Position numbers and translations under genes: made by a program
Part shown: positions 36,601 to 51,600 of the stretch, piece after piece
How positions within the stretch are numbered: position 1 is the first letter of the stretch
Layout of the letters: each line of letters begins with the position of its first letter
Assembly: GCA_024509875.1 (NCBI GenBank)
Contig: JAMPIV010019076.1
Location: 1-64,000 of the forward strand
DNA: 64,000 nucleotides
Direction of reading: 5' to 3'
DNA from: Oreohelix idahoensis
Taxonomy: Eukaryota > Mollusca > Gastropoda > Stylommatophora > Oreohelicidae
Notes under the pieces: model-generated
Database searches by the model: none
Seen by the model: only the letters and a program-made list of their open reading frames with translations
Told to the model about the DNA's origin: nothing

Positions 36601-39600
36601 AATATTCCCGCTTATCGCCGGACTTGAAGTTTAAAGAGTTCTTGTGTTTTATTATATAAAAGGAGTCTATGGGATGGCACTGACACAATTCAACACGGGG
36701 TGAAAATGAGGTGATGGCAATATTCCTTCACTGCGTGATGACAGCAACTGACCGGTAAAGTTTTTTTAATCCAGTGAGGAAAAACTAGGCTCAGTCACAG
36801 TCAGGTAAATCGGTAATCTCTCACAATAGAGCAGTATATAAACTATCGCTACTGGCACTGTTCATCTTCCAGTTTATCTTACAGATTGTAAGTTAATTTG
36901 ATGATAATAATCAAATGATCTTGGGTAGGCTTTCTTTCATGTAATTATGTTAGCTAGGCCGCCCCGGACCACCACAAGATTTACTTTAAAAAAATGTCTC
37001 ATCAAACTGTCTGGAAGTTAAGAACCGAGTATGGAAACTCTGAAAGATTTCGTTATTGCTGGGATTGCAAAAGGTGATCAATCTAGAGAAAAAGATAGAA
37101 AACCCATAACAACATAATCATACTTTAAAAATCAAATAATCTTCTAAGCGCGCGATAAATTTCCCGTTAAGCCTATTATATATACGCTCGCGTATTTAAT
37201 TATGTATTTAATAAACACTGCGCGAGTTCTAGTGGTTAAATCACACATCTATAAATATAGGACTTAACTAAATTTATTAATTATAAATTCCTTCGCGACT
37301 TTAAAAGTTAATTTAAGCATCAAACATCTATTATCTTTTTGGAAATAGTATAGCAGGTATATCATTATATTTACAACTGGAACTATTGAGACAGTTTAAT
37401 TTAATAGGTTTAAATTAACACAAAATCCAATGAAATAGAATGAATGAACTAGACCACTGATCACTTTACACAATATATATATTACCGTTTTGCACAGAAA
37501 TAGAATTCACTGCAAATATAAATGAAAATCCATGGGATAATCTAGCAAGATTTCAAATATCGCTAGTGCTTCTATCAAGTTCTGTATATCTACAACTGGA
37601 ATGCAAGATGAGTGGGACATGAGAAACTTGACAGCCTTTTTGATCTCGGAAGGATTTTGGGGATCTGACCGCCAGACCAAAGAGAGAAGCCGCCCCTGGC
37701 CTCTCGTATCTTCGCTCGCTGCTTGCGTCAGCTTTCCCCGTTCGCTCTGGCTGCGATCGGTTCCGTGCTTAACACCGAGATGCGAAATCGTTTCAGGGAC
37801 CACTACTGTCTTTGATAGCATGCCGCCCGTCCTTCCTGAGATCTCCACCAGTGTCTTTCTTCTGATCGCTCTGGTCCATCTTGCGAGCGGTTGAGTTCGC
37901 GCGGAGATGATAAATACCTGCGAGAAACTAGCTACTCTGCTCGGGGATCGTCTCAGTGTCTTTGATCTCGTGCCGCATACTAAATGAGTCCCGGTGGAAT
38001 CGATTCGCTCTGGCGAAACGAAAAGTTACAACAAATGTTCAGGGGTTCTAGTGTTATGAAAAGCTAAAAGTCCCTTTAATCATCCATCATATCAGGGAAA
38101 ATTCACTTGTCGAACTAGACGTACATCACAGTTATCTAAAACAAATGGGGAAAGGAAATAACTGTAGGCAGGCAACAAGTATAGACAGGACATGACAAGA
38201 ATATTAATATATGACACATGACGGAGGACTTCACATGACCTGACTGAAAGCCTATGCTTCGCAGGTAGCTGCATGGTGATAATGACAACAACATTGATGA
38301 ATACAAATTAGTTTGTCCTTCAGCTGATGTTGGATGATGATGATGAATAGTTGTCAAAAACGGACGACATTAAATGGTCAAATCCATGAACTTTTTTTTT
38401 TGGTTTCGTTACACAGGATACACTTACTTATCTCCCTCTAGATACTTGATAAGACAAAACGCTCGACGCTGCAGTGTGTGCATGAAGTGACGAATATAAG
38501 CTTCTCGTCTGCCATTGGCTGGTGGCAGTTTGTAAACCTAAAAATAAAATATCAGAAGACCAGATGTCACACTTAAAGTTTTTCCCAGTAATACAAAGGC
38601 TAACAATTAAGAATTAATCATCTTTCTCCTCATGCGTAATAATTGTTCAAATAAGAAAAACTTGTATCAATTTTGCTGACAAACTTGTATCAAGTTTGCT
38701 GAATATCGTCGCATGTCATGTCTAGATCAGTGGCAGGCAACCCAAGAGCTGTGGGAATCTATACTGTTCAAAAAAAGAAACGCATAGCTACTGAAGGCAC
38801 ACACATAGCCATAATTTTGACATTCAATAACTTTTTTAATTTAATGAGTTAATTGTTCAAATTGCACACGAATACCTTAGGGTTCAACCAATCAATTGAC
38901 AGTTGTTTTGCATCTGGGTCACGAGAGTTTTTTGGTGTACGGGCTTTCCCGTTAGTATGGTGTGTGGCCTCCTCTTGCATCGATCAGCGACTGGCATCTC
39001 CTGGGCATGGATGCGATCAGACGTCTGATGTGGGCCTGTGGGATGGCTGCCCACTCTTCCTGGAGTGCCTGGAACAGATCACGACGATTGGCTGGAGCAA
39101 CGTCTCGGCGACAAACACGTCTATGCAGCTCATCCCACAGGTGCTCAATCGGACTCATGTCTGGAGACAGGAATGGCCAGGGAAGGGTGAGAATGTTGTT
39201 GGCAGTCAGGAACTGCGTGGTCAACCGTGCACAATGGGGTCTGGCGTTGTCCTGTTGAAACACAGACCTTTGAGCAGCCAAAAGTGGAAGGACATGGGGT
39301 CGAAGGATTTCATTGACGTATCGTTGCGCATTCAAGCCTCCTTCAATGTGCACCAATTGACTCCTTCCGTTGTAACTGATCATTCCCCACACCATTGCAC
39401 TTCCACCACCGTGCGGCGGAGCTTCATCAACGCAATTTTGGGCACAAAGTTAATTTCTCCTACAGTAGACTCTACGCCGTCTATCATGACGCTGCAACAA
39501 AAAAGAAAGATTCGTCACTAAACCAGACACGTCTCTGTTGATTTTCAGCTGCCCAGGGACGATGCTGGTTGGCCCAAAGAAGTCGATTTTGGCGATGGCG

Positions 39601-42600
39601 GCGCGTAAGGACAGGTCCTCGATGAGGTTGTTGTGCCCAAAGTCCAGCGTCATGCAGTCTATTCCGGACAGTTTGATCAGACACATGACATCCTGCAGGC
39701 AATGACTGGGCAGTTGAGGAAGCTGTTGTAAACCTGTCTCTGAGGTGACGAAGCCGAATAAAGCGATCCTCCGCTGCTGTTGTCACTCTGGGTCGTCCAC
39801 TGCGATGCCGGTCTTTAACTGAGCCAGTGGCTTGGAACCGGTGCCAAAGTCGATTAATGGTACTGTGATGCACATTTAGATGCCTGGCAACCTGACTTTG
39901 ACTTTCGCCTGCATGCAGTCGGCCAATAGCAATGTTCCTTAAATTTATCGATAGAGACATCATAAATGTCTGCTTGAAAATGAACGGAATTTTTTATGTG
40001 CAGCGTTATCCTTTTATAGGGTTTCAGTTGCGTAGTCAGTGAATAGTGTTCATCCCAAATTTTGTTGCTTTCACGTGCGCGCAACATGAGCTGTGGTCAA
40101 AAATTGCGTCATAAACACTATTGACCACTGCGTTGTAACGATTACAAAAACGAATGCAATTCAGGTCAACACGTGCATTTGACACTGTAAAGAACATTTG
40201 AGGCTGGTTTTTATATACCCTAGCACCAAATTTTACTTACAAACTCATAAAAACGCGCCCTCGGATAGCTATGCGTTTCTTTTTTTGAACAGTATATTTT
40301 AGAAATAAAAAATTTGGAGTTAGTACAGCCTATATGTAACTCTTATTTCTGAAGAGCAATATGCTTCCTGCGTTTTCACAGAGAGGTGGAAAATTCAAAC
40401 TAAATGATATTTTACCAATGATCATATCAGTTCACAGAAAAGATTGCGACCTATTTTAGGCAATTAACCAATAAAGTAAATTTTAGCAATCTAGCTGGTG
40501 AGTGTTAACTAGGAGGGTGGAAAAATTGCCATTCATGCTGGGGACACTGCACCATTAAATACTGGCAGGACAGGGCTAGTCTGACATTTTCCTAGCTTAA
40601 AAATGATTTTACTTTTCCCCCTCCAGCACTCAGAGATCTAACAAATCATCTCCTAACATCTACCGGCAGATCGGGATCGTCCGGTTGCCCACCCCTGGTC
40701 TAGAAGCTTACAACTGTCATTTTCATCCACAACTGTCTCAGATTCATCCATTCATTATCTTTTCACTGACCATGGAGCAAAGGCCTTCCATAAATATATG
40801 CCATGTGTTCCAGACGTCTGCTATCCATTCCAGGTCTTTCCTCGTTCTCTTTATCCCCTTAATGCGTAAGTCTAACTCCCTTCTTCATGTGTTGTTTTTT
40901 TTTGTCTCTTCTTTCTACCCTGAGGATTCCAGGATTGCCTTGTAATACTATCTACTGGTTTTCTCAATGTGTGTCCTATCCAATGGGTGTCCTATCCAAT
41001 GCGTGTCCTATCCAATGTGTGTCCTATCTAATGTTATCATCACCTCCTCACATCTTGTTTGACTCGTATTTGTCTGGTTCTAACCAGTTCCACACCGGCG
41101 ATTTTGTCAAACCATTTTAATTGTTCTATTCTGCATGAGCGCCCATTTATGAAAGTCTGTAAAATTTTGGTTGTCACTGCTGTTCTCCATGTTTTAGTGC
41201 CATACAAAAGGACTGTCTTAACATCTGAGGTGAAGATTCTCATTTTCTTCTTCAACTCGATTTCTTTTGATTTCCATATATCTCCCAATGCCATGATATC
41301 ACTTTTTGCCTTTTGTATTTGTATTTTGCTATCACTGTCTCTTTGTCTAACTCTCAATGCAACTGAATGTTAACAAATGCAAAAAGAATGAATTCATAAG
41401 TGAAGATTTTGTAATTACTCAGTGTGGTTTACAGATGAAAGAACACAAACACTTTTCTCTGAGGCATGTCATAAGGGGCAATTAGCATGAAGCTGATCAT
41501 GGAACTGCCATTCTCATCATTCCAAAAAAACATCTTCCTCAAGAAAACACCACTGAAACGTACATGAAATACTTTGATGCAGGCTTTAGGATCAACTGTA
41601 ATGATGATCCCATGCTCCTAATGGAGCAAAGAAGGATAAAAATGCCAACCTGGTAACTTTTTTGCCTGTGGGTTTTCTGGAACCTACTTTCAGTCTTGCC
41701 TGTGGGTTTTCTGGAACCTACTTTCAGTCTTGCCTGTGGGTTTTCTGGAACCTACTTTCAGTCTTGCCTGTGGGTTTTCTGGAACCTACTTTCAGTCTTG
41801 CCTGTGGGTTTTCTGGAACCTACTTTCAGTCTTGCCTGTGGGTTTTCTGGAACCTACTTTCAGTCTTGCCTGTGGGTTTTCTGGAACCTACTTTCAGTCT
41901 TGCCTGTGGGTTTTCTGGAACCTACTTTCAGTCTTGCCTGTGGGTTTTCTGGAACCTACTTTCAGTATAGCCTGTGGGTTTTCTGGAACCTACTTTCAGT
42001 CTTGCCTGTGGGTTTTCTAGAACCTATTTAGCTAATAAATTTAGAGGCAACACTGTAGCTGGTCCATTTGCAGGACTGCTGCACCAAAGATTTCCTGTGC
42101 TCTAGCAAGTGCTGATTTCTGCAGCTATTTGATTTACATAATTAAGCTGTGAGCCCTGGGCACAGTTATCGTCAATTGTAGCTAATGGGAGTCCCATAGT
42201 ATACTGTTCAAAAAAAGAAACGCATAGCTACTGAAGGCACACACATAGCCATAGTTTTGACATTCAATAACTTTTTTAATTTAATGAGTTAATTGTTCAA
42301 ATTGCACAAACGAATACCTTAGGGTTCAACCAATCAATTGACAGTTGTTTTGCATCTGGGTCATGAGAGTTTTTTGGCGTACGGGCTTTCCCGTTAGTAT
42401 GGTGTGTGGCCTCCTCTTGCATTGATCAGCGACTGGCATCTCCTGGGCATGGATGCGATCAGACGTCTGATGTGGGCCTGTGGGATGGCTGCCCACTCTT
42501 CCTGGAGTGCCTGGAACAGATCACGACGATTGGCTGGAGCAACGTCTCGGCGACAAACACGTCTATGCAGCTCATCCCACAGGTGTTCAATCGTACTCAT

Positions 42601-45600
42601 GTCTGGAGACAGGGATGGCCAGGGAAGGGTGAGAATGTTGTTGGCAGTCAGGAACTGCGTGGTCAACCGTGCACAATGGGGTCTGGTGTTGTCCTGTTGA
42701 AACACAGACCTTTGGGCAGCCAAAAGTGGAAGGACATGGGGTCGAAGAATTTCATTGACGTATCGTTGCGCATTCAAGCCTCCTTCAATGTGCACCAATT
42801 GACTCCTTCCGTTGTAACTGATCATTCCCCACACCATTGCACCTCCACCACTGTGCGGCGGAGCTTCATCAACGCAATTTTGGGCACAAAGTTAATTTCA
42901 CCTACGGTAGACCCTACGCCGTCTATCATGACGCTGCAACAAAAAGAAAGATTCGTCACTAAACCAGACACGTCTCCATTGATTGTCAGCTGCCCAGGGA
43001 CGATGCTGGTTGGCCCAAAGAAGTCAATTTTGGCGATGGCGGCGCGTAAGGACAGGTCCTCGGTGAGGTCGTTGTGCCCAAAGTCCAGCGTCATGCAGTC
43101 TATTCCGGACAGTTTGATCAGACACATGATGTCCTGCAGGCAATGACTGGGCAGTTGAGGAAGCTGTTGTCAACCTGTCTCTGAGGTGATGAAGCCGAAT
43201 AAAGCGATCCTCCGCTGCTGTTGTCACTCTGGGTCATCCACTGCGATGCCGGTCTTCAACTGAGCCAGTGGCTTGGAACCGGTGCCAAAGTCGACTGATG
43301 GTACTCTGATGCACGTTTAGATGCCTGGCAACCTGACTTTGACTTTCGCCTGCATGCAGTGAGCCAATAGCAATGTTCCTTAAATTTATCGATAGAGACA
43401 TCATAAATGTCTGCTTGAAAATGAACGGAATTTTGTGTGTGTAGTGTTATCCTTTTATAGGGTTTCAGTTGCATAGTCAGTGAATAGTGTTCACCCCAAA
43501 TTTTGTTGCTTTCACGTGCGCACAACATGAGCTGTGGTCAAAAATTGTGTCATAAACACTATTGACCACTGCGTTGTAACGATTACAAAAACAAACGCAA
43601 TTCAGGTCAACACGTGCATTTGACACTGTAAAGAACATTTGAGGCTGGTTTTTATATACCCTAGCACCAAATTTTACTTACAAACTCATAAAAACGCGCC
43701 CTCGGATAGCTATGCGTTTCTTTTTTTGAACAGTACAGATACTGCCATAGAGGAGTGAGGTGTCAGAGATGTCACTATACTAGCTCCAGCTTGACCAGGT
43801 AGGTAGGGTGACCAGTTCCCTGTCTCACTACCCTTGCCTTCCCTAACTCAAGAGTTGCGTCAGGCACTCATTTACAGCATGGAAGACTGGAGTGTGACAC
43901 AACCAGATTTCAAACATGTAACACAGCAACTTTGCCGTGAGAGGCAAGTGCTCTAACCACACCCCAGTCAGAGGACACAACTGTTGGTACAGTAGTGTTT
44001 CACTGAAGGCCATTTGTAACGAATGTCCAAAAATGTTCAAAGCTTTAGTAAACATAACATTTCATAAGTCTACATATTCTAGAACAGACAAACCGACAAG
44101 TACACTATAACTTACGTCCTCCAGCAAATCTCTGACGAGGCTTTCAGAAATGCTGACCACTGAAATCAGTTTTGCTGGCCTAAAGAAGAACATTAAAAAT
44201 GTTACAGAATGACCAACGATTATTTTCATATTATACCCATAAAGCAAACATATGATCAACATTACCACAATACCAGTCCCGTATCGAGACTCTCCTGTCC
44301 CAGTGGTGCACTAGTAGTCCGTTTCAAGAACAGCCCTTTTCAGGGCTTCACCATACCAGCTGGTAGATACTATCAGTCCTGTTCTGCAATTAGTATTTAT
44401 CAATGTTGCACTGGAGTTTTCTCTTCTTTTTTTTTTTCTTTTTTTCATAGCAAGTGTTCTGATATAACTGAAGGACTTCTGTCTTGGTTACAAGGAGCAT
44501 ACCTCACCATAAGCAGGCAAACACCTAAAGGAAGAAAATAAATGACCAACAAATCGTTACATATAGCGACGTTTTCAATTAGTAATATATAATTATTGAA
44601 TTGTTGATTTAAAAAGCTGTGGCTGTATGTGACGAGTTGTTGGTAATTTATTTACGCCTCCTCAGTGTAATTCCTTTTTACAATATTCTTTACAACTATG
44701 AATTCTTTTCAGAGACAAGCCCACTACAGTATTCTTTACATAATTTTTTTGTTAATTACATTATATCTTGCACATGCCTTTTCTATCTCACTCTTAAAGT
44801 TTTACTACATTTTAAAGACACTTTATCTCTTCCATCTTCTTCCTCGTCTTTGATCCTTAGCCGCCGACTGTCAAAGCAGTCAGTGGCTATCACGCCTGAT
44901 GGCGTCTTGTAGTCCAGCAACAAACTGCTTTCACTTTGCTCGGTCGGTGGCCATCCTTCGTGCAGTGCCCCAGATCTGGCTCATTCTTTGCATCTCAGCC
45001 TCCACAGTTCTCCACCACGTTGTTTTTGGTCGGCCTCTCTTTCGTTTTCCTTCAGGGGTCCATAGCATAGCTGCTCTTGTGATGGCATCAGGGTCTCTTC
45101 TGAGGATGTGGCCAACCAAACTCCAGCGTCTGTCAGCTATGATGTCCTCTTGGTTGCTCAGAGTAAGCAGTTCTTGGTTGGTGATGGTATTCGGCCACAA
45201 GATTCTGAGAATTTTCTTTAGGCAGATTGTGTGGAAAGAGGACAATTTTGACATTTCCTTCTCTGTTAATCTCCAGCATTCCGCAGCATAGAAGAGCACA
45301 GAAAGCACACATCTATCATAAAATCTTAATTTGGTGTTTGTGCTGTACTTTGAAGACATTCAGATGTTATTTAGACTAGCAAAGGCTGTTCTGGCTTTAT
45401 TCATTCTGTTGTTGATGTCTTTTCTTGTTCCTCCGTCTGGTGTTACTATGCATCCTAGATATATGTGTCTGTCTGTTCCAGCTTCTTGTTCCTTACAGTT
45501 ATGGGCTCAGGACTGCCCACATTGAGTGTCATGATCTCTGTCTTCTTTCAATTTATGTTCAGAAGACCCACCTGCTGGCTATACTTATTCAATCTTATCT

Positions 45601-48600
45601 GATTTTTCTGGGATGTGTTGATGTGAATGTGCGAGTAATGCAATGTCATATGCGTAATCCAGATCTTCCAGTGTAGAACATGTCCATCTTATTCCTCTTG
45701 GACCACCCTCTATTGTCTGGCGTATCACCCAGTATATGACTGTCAAAAATAAAGTGGCTGATAAGGGGCATCTCTATCATACTCCTGTCTTCACCTCAAA
45801 AGTTAGGTTGCTCTGCCCAACACTACATGTTAAGTTAGCATAGAGGCTTTTTATGATGGAAACAATGCAACTGAGAATTCCATAAGCCCTCAGTATTTTC
45901 CATAGGCTGTCCCTGTGTATGCTGTCAAAAAGCCTTTTCAAAACCAAAAAAGTTAATGTATAGCTGTCTCTGCCATTCTGAGCACTGCTCTATAATGTTA
46001 ATATATGATCTGCACATCTTCTGTTCTTTCTGAATCCTGCTTGTTCTTTCCTCAGTTTATGGTAAATTGCTTTTGAAATTCTCTAGATAATTATTCAGCC
46101 TAGTATTTTACTGGGAACTGAGAGGAGAGTAATTTGTCTCCAGTTGTTGCAGTCTGCAGGGTCACTCTTGGGCAATTTGAAAATTATTCCTTTACGCCAC
46201 ACTGTTGGTGTTGTCTGTTTTCCAGACTTGTGCAAATAGTTCTAAAAGTTCTGCTGCTTGTACAGGGTCTGTCTTAAATAACTCAGCATTTAAATTGTTG
46301 TGACCAGGAGCTTTCTCTGGGCCAGTGGGTTTGCCTCAATATATCATATTCGGGGCAGTCTTGAAGTACGTGCTCCGCAGTCTGGGGTGCCTGTCCACAT
46401 GGCTGAGTTGCCAATCTTAAATTTTGTATTCATGTGGCTGCGGAGTTGGTAGTGTCCTGTTCTGAGGTGCAGAATGACAATTTGTTCTGATCTGTTCATA
46501 GCCTGGTAGTCATCCTGTGTTGGCATTGGTGGCTTTCTAATTGATTTGATCATCTTTTTCTTCTGATGGTACGTAACTGGTACCTTCGGTTGCTCATCTG
46601 CAGCACCTTCTTTAGCCAGTCCTGTTCTTTCGTTTCCTGGTATTTCACAGTGAGATGGTATCCACTGCATGGCGACCTTGCGCTGTTTGCACAGTTCAGA
46701 CAGTAGGGCTTGTATACTTGGTAATTTTCTGGACTGAAGTGCTTGGAGTGCTGATCTTGCATCTGTCAGGAATACCACAGGCTGTGGACCGAGATTGGTG
46801 TTCAACAGTTTCTCGGTTGCCACCTTGATTGCCTGGATTTCTGCATCATAGTTGTTGCAGAATTTCCCCGTTGGTACTCTGAACGTATCCCTAGTGTTGT
46901 TTGTGTATTCTGCTCCTCCATTCTTTACTGCATTTTGTGCTGACCCATCCGTGTATACTCGGACCCAGAGGTCCTGTGGGTATTCATCATCCAGGAAACT
47001 GAGAGTGACTGTCCTACGTTGCACGCTGTTCTGTTCATCCTTGTCGAGTATTCCTTTCACTTTTGTCTGGATGTATACTGGTAGTCCAGGCTCCTCTCTC
47101 CAAGGGGTTTGTTCTGGCACAGACTTTAGGGGGCTGTCAACTTCAGGCAACTCTAAGGTTTGTCTACGAAGTGATGATGTCTGTATTTAAGTCTAGATCA
47201 TTTTCAGCCTCGGGAACATTCGGCGGCGTCTCTGGTGGTTCCTTATTCAGTGTTTCTTTGAAGTGCTCTGCCCATCTTGTTTCCTGCCCCTGTGCTGTGG
47301 TGATGAGATTTCCTTGCTTATCTCTTACTAACATAATATTGTTTGCACCCCATTTTCCGCTGATGGTTTTAGTTATTTTATATACTGTGCTTTGTTCATT
47401 TCTCAGTGCTGCCTCTTTTGCCTGTCTTGCAAGATCATCTAAGAATTTCCTTTTGTCGGCTCGAATTTGACGTTTTACTTAGTTGTCCAGCTGACTGTAC
47501 TGCTAGCTATATATTTCCTTTAACCTGGAGGGCTTTGCTTATATTTTCTTTCTTTTCTCATCGCTATAGCGTTTAATGTTTCCAGTGTTATCCAATCTTG
47601 TCTCTTCCTTTCCTGGAATCCCAAGCATGATTTGCTGCTTTCCTTATTTATTGTTGAAATGGTGTTGAATTTCTGGTCAACATCATCAGTCGCTGTCTTT
47701 TCCTGGCTCTTGGCAATTTCACATCATTTCTTTATATCAACCATAAAAGCTTTTCTGGCAAGGGGGTACTTCAGTTTGATAATGTCATACCTTTTCTATT
47801 TAGTTGCAATTGGTCCAGCAGTTCTGAGTTTCTCCTTCAGTCTTGCTACTACTAAGTGGTGATCGATTCCCACATCTGCGCCTCTTCTTACTTTCACGTC
47901 TTGTAATGAATACCTCCATCTACCATTGATCATAATGTGGTCTATCTGGTTTCTGTCCTGGCTGTTTGGTGATTCCCATGTTAACTTGTGCACTTCTTTG
48001 TGTGGAAAAAGTTTTCCTCCAATGACCAAGTTGTTAATGCTGCAGAAGCTTATTAGTTTATTCTCATTTTCTGTTCTGCTGCCACATTTCCCCATTACCC
48101 TTTCATTATATGTATTGTGTGTTCAAACTTTCGCACTGAGGTCTCCCATTACTATAAGATTGTACATAGGTGCGGTTTCCATTTCCTTTTGTAGCTGTTG
48201 ATAGAATTTGTCCTTGACCTCTGCATCGCTGTCATTTGTTGGTGCTTAGCATTGTTTAATTGTGGTGTTGGTGAATCTCCCTTTCAGTCTTGTTCTTATC
48301 AGCCTGTTGCTGATGGGTTTCCATTCCAGTAATGACCTTTCTATTCCTTTCATTAAGATAATGGCTACACCTTCATTGTGCTGTCAATCCTCTCTACCAG
48401 AGTAAAGTACTGTTTCTCCTGTTGCTGTCTTTATTCTCCTGTCCTGGTCATCTGCTCTCACTTATTCCCAGGATATGTAATCTGTAGTTCCTCATCTCTG
48501 CTGTGATCTGCCTGAGTTTTCCTGCAATTTGTTACTGTTTCCGTAACGATTAAGATTTTTTACATAGACAGGGGTGTCGGCCATGTGCTAAAACCCCCAA

Positions 48601-51600
48601 CCTGGAGGACCAGGGTACCAGCTTTTATCTGATCCCTAGCCACGCAGACCTGTCCAGCTTGGTAGAACCTGCCAGGAGTAATACTCTCGCTGGCATAGCT
48701 CTGGGGGTTGTCAAGGTACTCAAGCGCCTTACTGATTCAAGGTATAGTCACCAGTGAAGGCAGACCTTCTCCATGCTACTATAAAAAACTAGCTGTCTGA
48801 TGAGATACAACCAACCTGGTATTGGGAATAGATTTCATCTCATATAGTCAGTCATGAAACAAATTTTTTTTTCCTACCTTATTAATCATCTTTTTTAACG
48901 ATGACTGCATGTTCTATAAATATTTCACTCCTGTATTTAAAAAAAAAAACAGTCCACAATTACAAGAGCACAGGGACCATGATGCAAACTTCCAACATAG
49001 CTGCCAGATGTAGTTGTGGCTTCATGCTCCATAAGGAGTGACAAAAAAAAAAAAGTATATGATACTGGGACATCTTACCAGCAGCTGGGAGGAGATAATA
49101 CAGTTAAGTTAATTTTGTGCTGTCAAATAAGAAATAAAAATCTGTAACAATGATATTAAAATAATAACCTGTGCCCATATCCCTCCTGCCCTTGGTACAG
49201 CTCCTCTAACTCTCTGACTAAAGCTTCATGACTCAGCCAAGGATGATCAGCTGCTGAACTAGAATGACTAATATCTCGAGTGTCCACGTCTATAATTGTT
49301 GTTGGGTACCGACTGCACAGTAAATCTCTCTGGCTCATATTGATGGTACCATCATCATTCTGAACAAAAAACAAAAATATTAGATCATCTAAACCAGAGG
49401 TCAGCAACCCAGGAGCTTCTGGGGTCTACTTTAGTAACATTGAGCTCTCTAAAGACCGACAATATGTGTGTATGCATGCGTGTGTAATTTTAAGCTAGGG
49501 GGGTGGAGGAGAATAGGGAATGGGATGATGATGTACCTTACAAAGAAAAGATCGTGTCCCTATCTCATGCAGTTCACGAAAGGCCAGTCATGGGCTAATG
49601 ATCCAAGATGAAGACAAATGAACAAATATCAGCTTTAAGCAACACTGAACATTTAAATCACTTAAACAACATATCATAACAAAGACAATGAACAAGTAAT
49701 GGTACCTTTATGCAACCTTGAATACACAGATCCTGATAGTAAGGCCAATTTCGTCCACTCAGAGCAGCCCTGGAGCAAAGTCGCTCGCTGTCCCAGCAAA
49801 ACAAGCCCAGCGTATAGACCAACATATTTACCCGGTCTACACCACTGCCAATAACAACACTGTGTCCAAAGGTCATCAAATGTGATGCTACCACCTGCCT
49901 CAGAAAATCCAGCTCCAGTGTGTGTGATGAATAAAATGCTGTGTAACTCAGCTGCAAACAACACAGCGTAAAATTTGTGTTCAATTTAAGAACATAGAAA
50001 CAAACAACACGACACTGCCTTTTATATATATAAATTAATTAATCTGTTAATTTACTTTCTTACATGCATATGCATGGTAAACTCTAGAATTGTTTCCTCT
50101 CATATTAAATGCGGTACCCAATGGGCTGATCACCCGTTGGCTTGTCACACCGATTACGGAAACAACGGCAGATGGATCTATTTGTTGTTGCCCTAAAGAC
50201 GCCGCTAGGTGTGATGGGAAACTACAACAGAGAAAATCAATCTGCTGTTGCCCTTAAGACGCCACAAGGCGTGGTGGCCTCTGACTGCTTGGTCGGTCTT
50301 TGGCTAAGGACGGAAGAAGAAGAAGAAGAATATTAAATGCGGTGTACGGGAAGTTTAACTAAAGGCCAACTAGGTACGAGGACCAAACAAGGTTGGGGAC
50401 CTGGTGTAGACATTCATGCACACCCTACACAGATCTTGACTTTTCTTGATGTTCTCCATCAAATCTCATTGTTCAGATCTCCCTGTACCATGTCAAGCTG
50501 TCCATCAATATCTTTACTACCTTCCTCTACTTCTCTTTCTCCCCATTCCCTGTTATTTCAATGTTTCTGAGTGCTTGTCTTCACATACATGAAAGTGTGC
50601 AGTCTTATCTCTGTAATTTAAAGTACCTTTGTCCCCCCATTACTTAAAATACACTGCATACGCTGCAAGTACTTCCATCCCCTAATACTTGTATCCCCAG
50701 CCTGTCTATCCATCTCTCTCTATTTACATCTCCAACTTAAAATGTATATCTTTATTTGCATAGACCCCCCCAGTCTGCATTACTCCAGGTCAGCAGTTCA
50801 TTAATAACAATATTATGATTATGTCAATAAAGTTAACTCTACATGCTTCAACCCTCAACTTGTACCTCTATTTTCTGCGGCAAGCCAACTTCCTGTAAAG
50901 ATGATAACATGTCCATACAAGACCACAACCAAGATGACAAATCTGCTAGACCTGAAGTTCCAAAATCTTTCTGTAGATTAGACAAGTTTTTTTTATAGTT
51001 TTTAATATTATATATGTACGTGAGAAATAATACTTTACAAATTACAGATGCATGTGAGACATCTAAACTAGGGTGACCAGACGTCCGGATTTGTCCAGCT
51101 TTTCATGCCCAAACTGAGCGTTCGGCTGGATTTTTTTTTAATGTTGAAATATCTGGCTTTTATCTGATTGGCCAAATTACTCATATGAAAAACACCATTT
51201 TTGAAAAATCTTCATTGGAATCCGATTTCCGAGTACAGAATTACGAATTTTTATCTCCACAAAATCAACGGATCGCGCAAATTGCCAACAACACTACCGT
51301 AAGTTGTCATGTAGTTCAATAGTTTATAATAGATTACTATCATATTTTAACCCAGGTTAAACGCTGTTTAGGTTTATTGGCATTTGTTAGGAGAAAATAT
51401 AACAGACAAAACGGCATGAATAAGAATTTGGGGCTGGATTTAGTCACTTATAACTTCATTGTCTATTGCAAATTACAAATAATATTACCCTTAGTTCATA
51501 CTGCTTTTATATTTATTGCAATTAGTTTATTATGAAAAAATACACGAGTAGTATAGTAATGGGTTTGTTAAAATTAAAACCTCGTCTGTTGCATTTTACA

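Noticed and set aside
38853..39521. Plus-strand 222-codon frame, and its counterpart at 42406-43146
   Set aside because: Antisense to the Tc1 transposase, whose DD34E motifs are on the minus strand.
44209..44541. Plus-strand 110-codon frame
   Set aside because: No domain or splice signals, and it overlaps the flank of the C9orf72 exon on the other strand.
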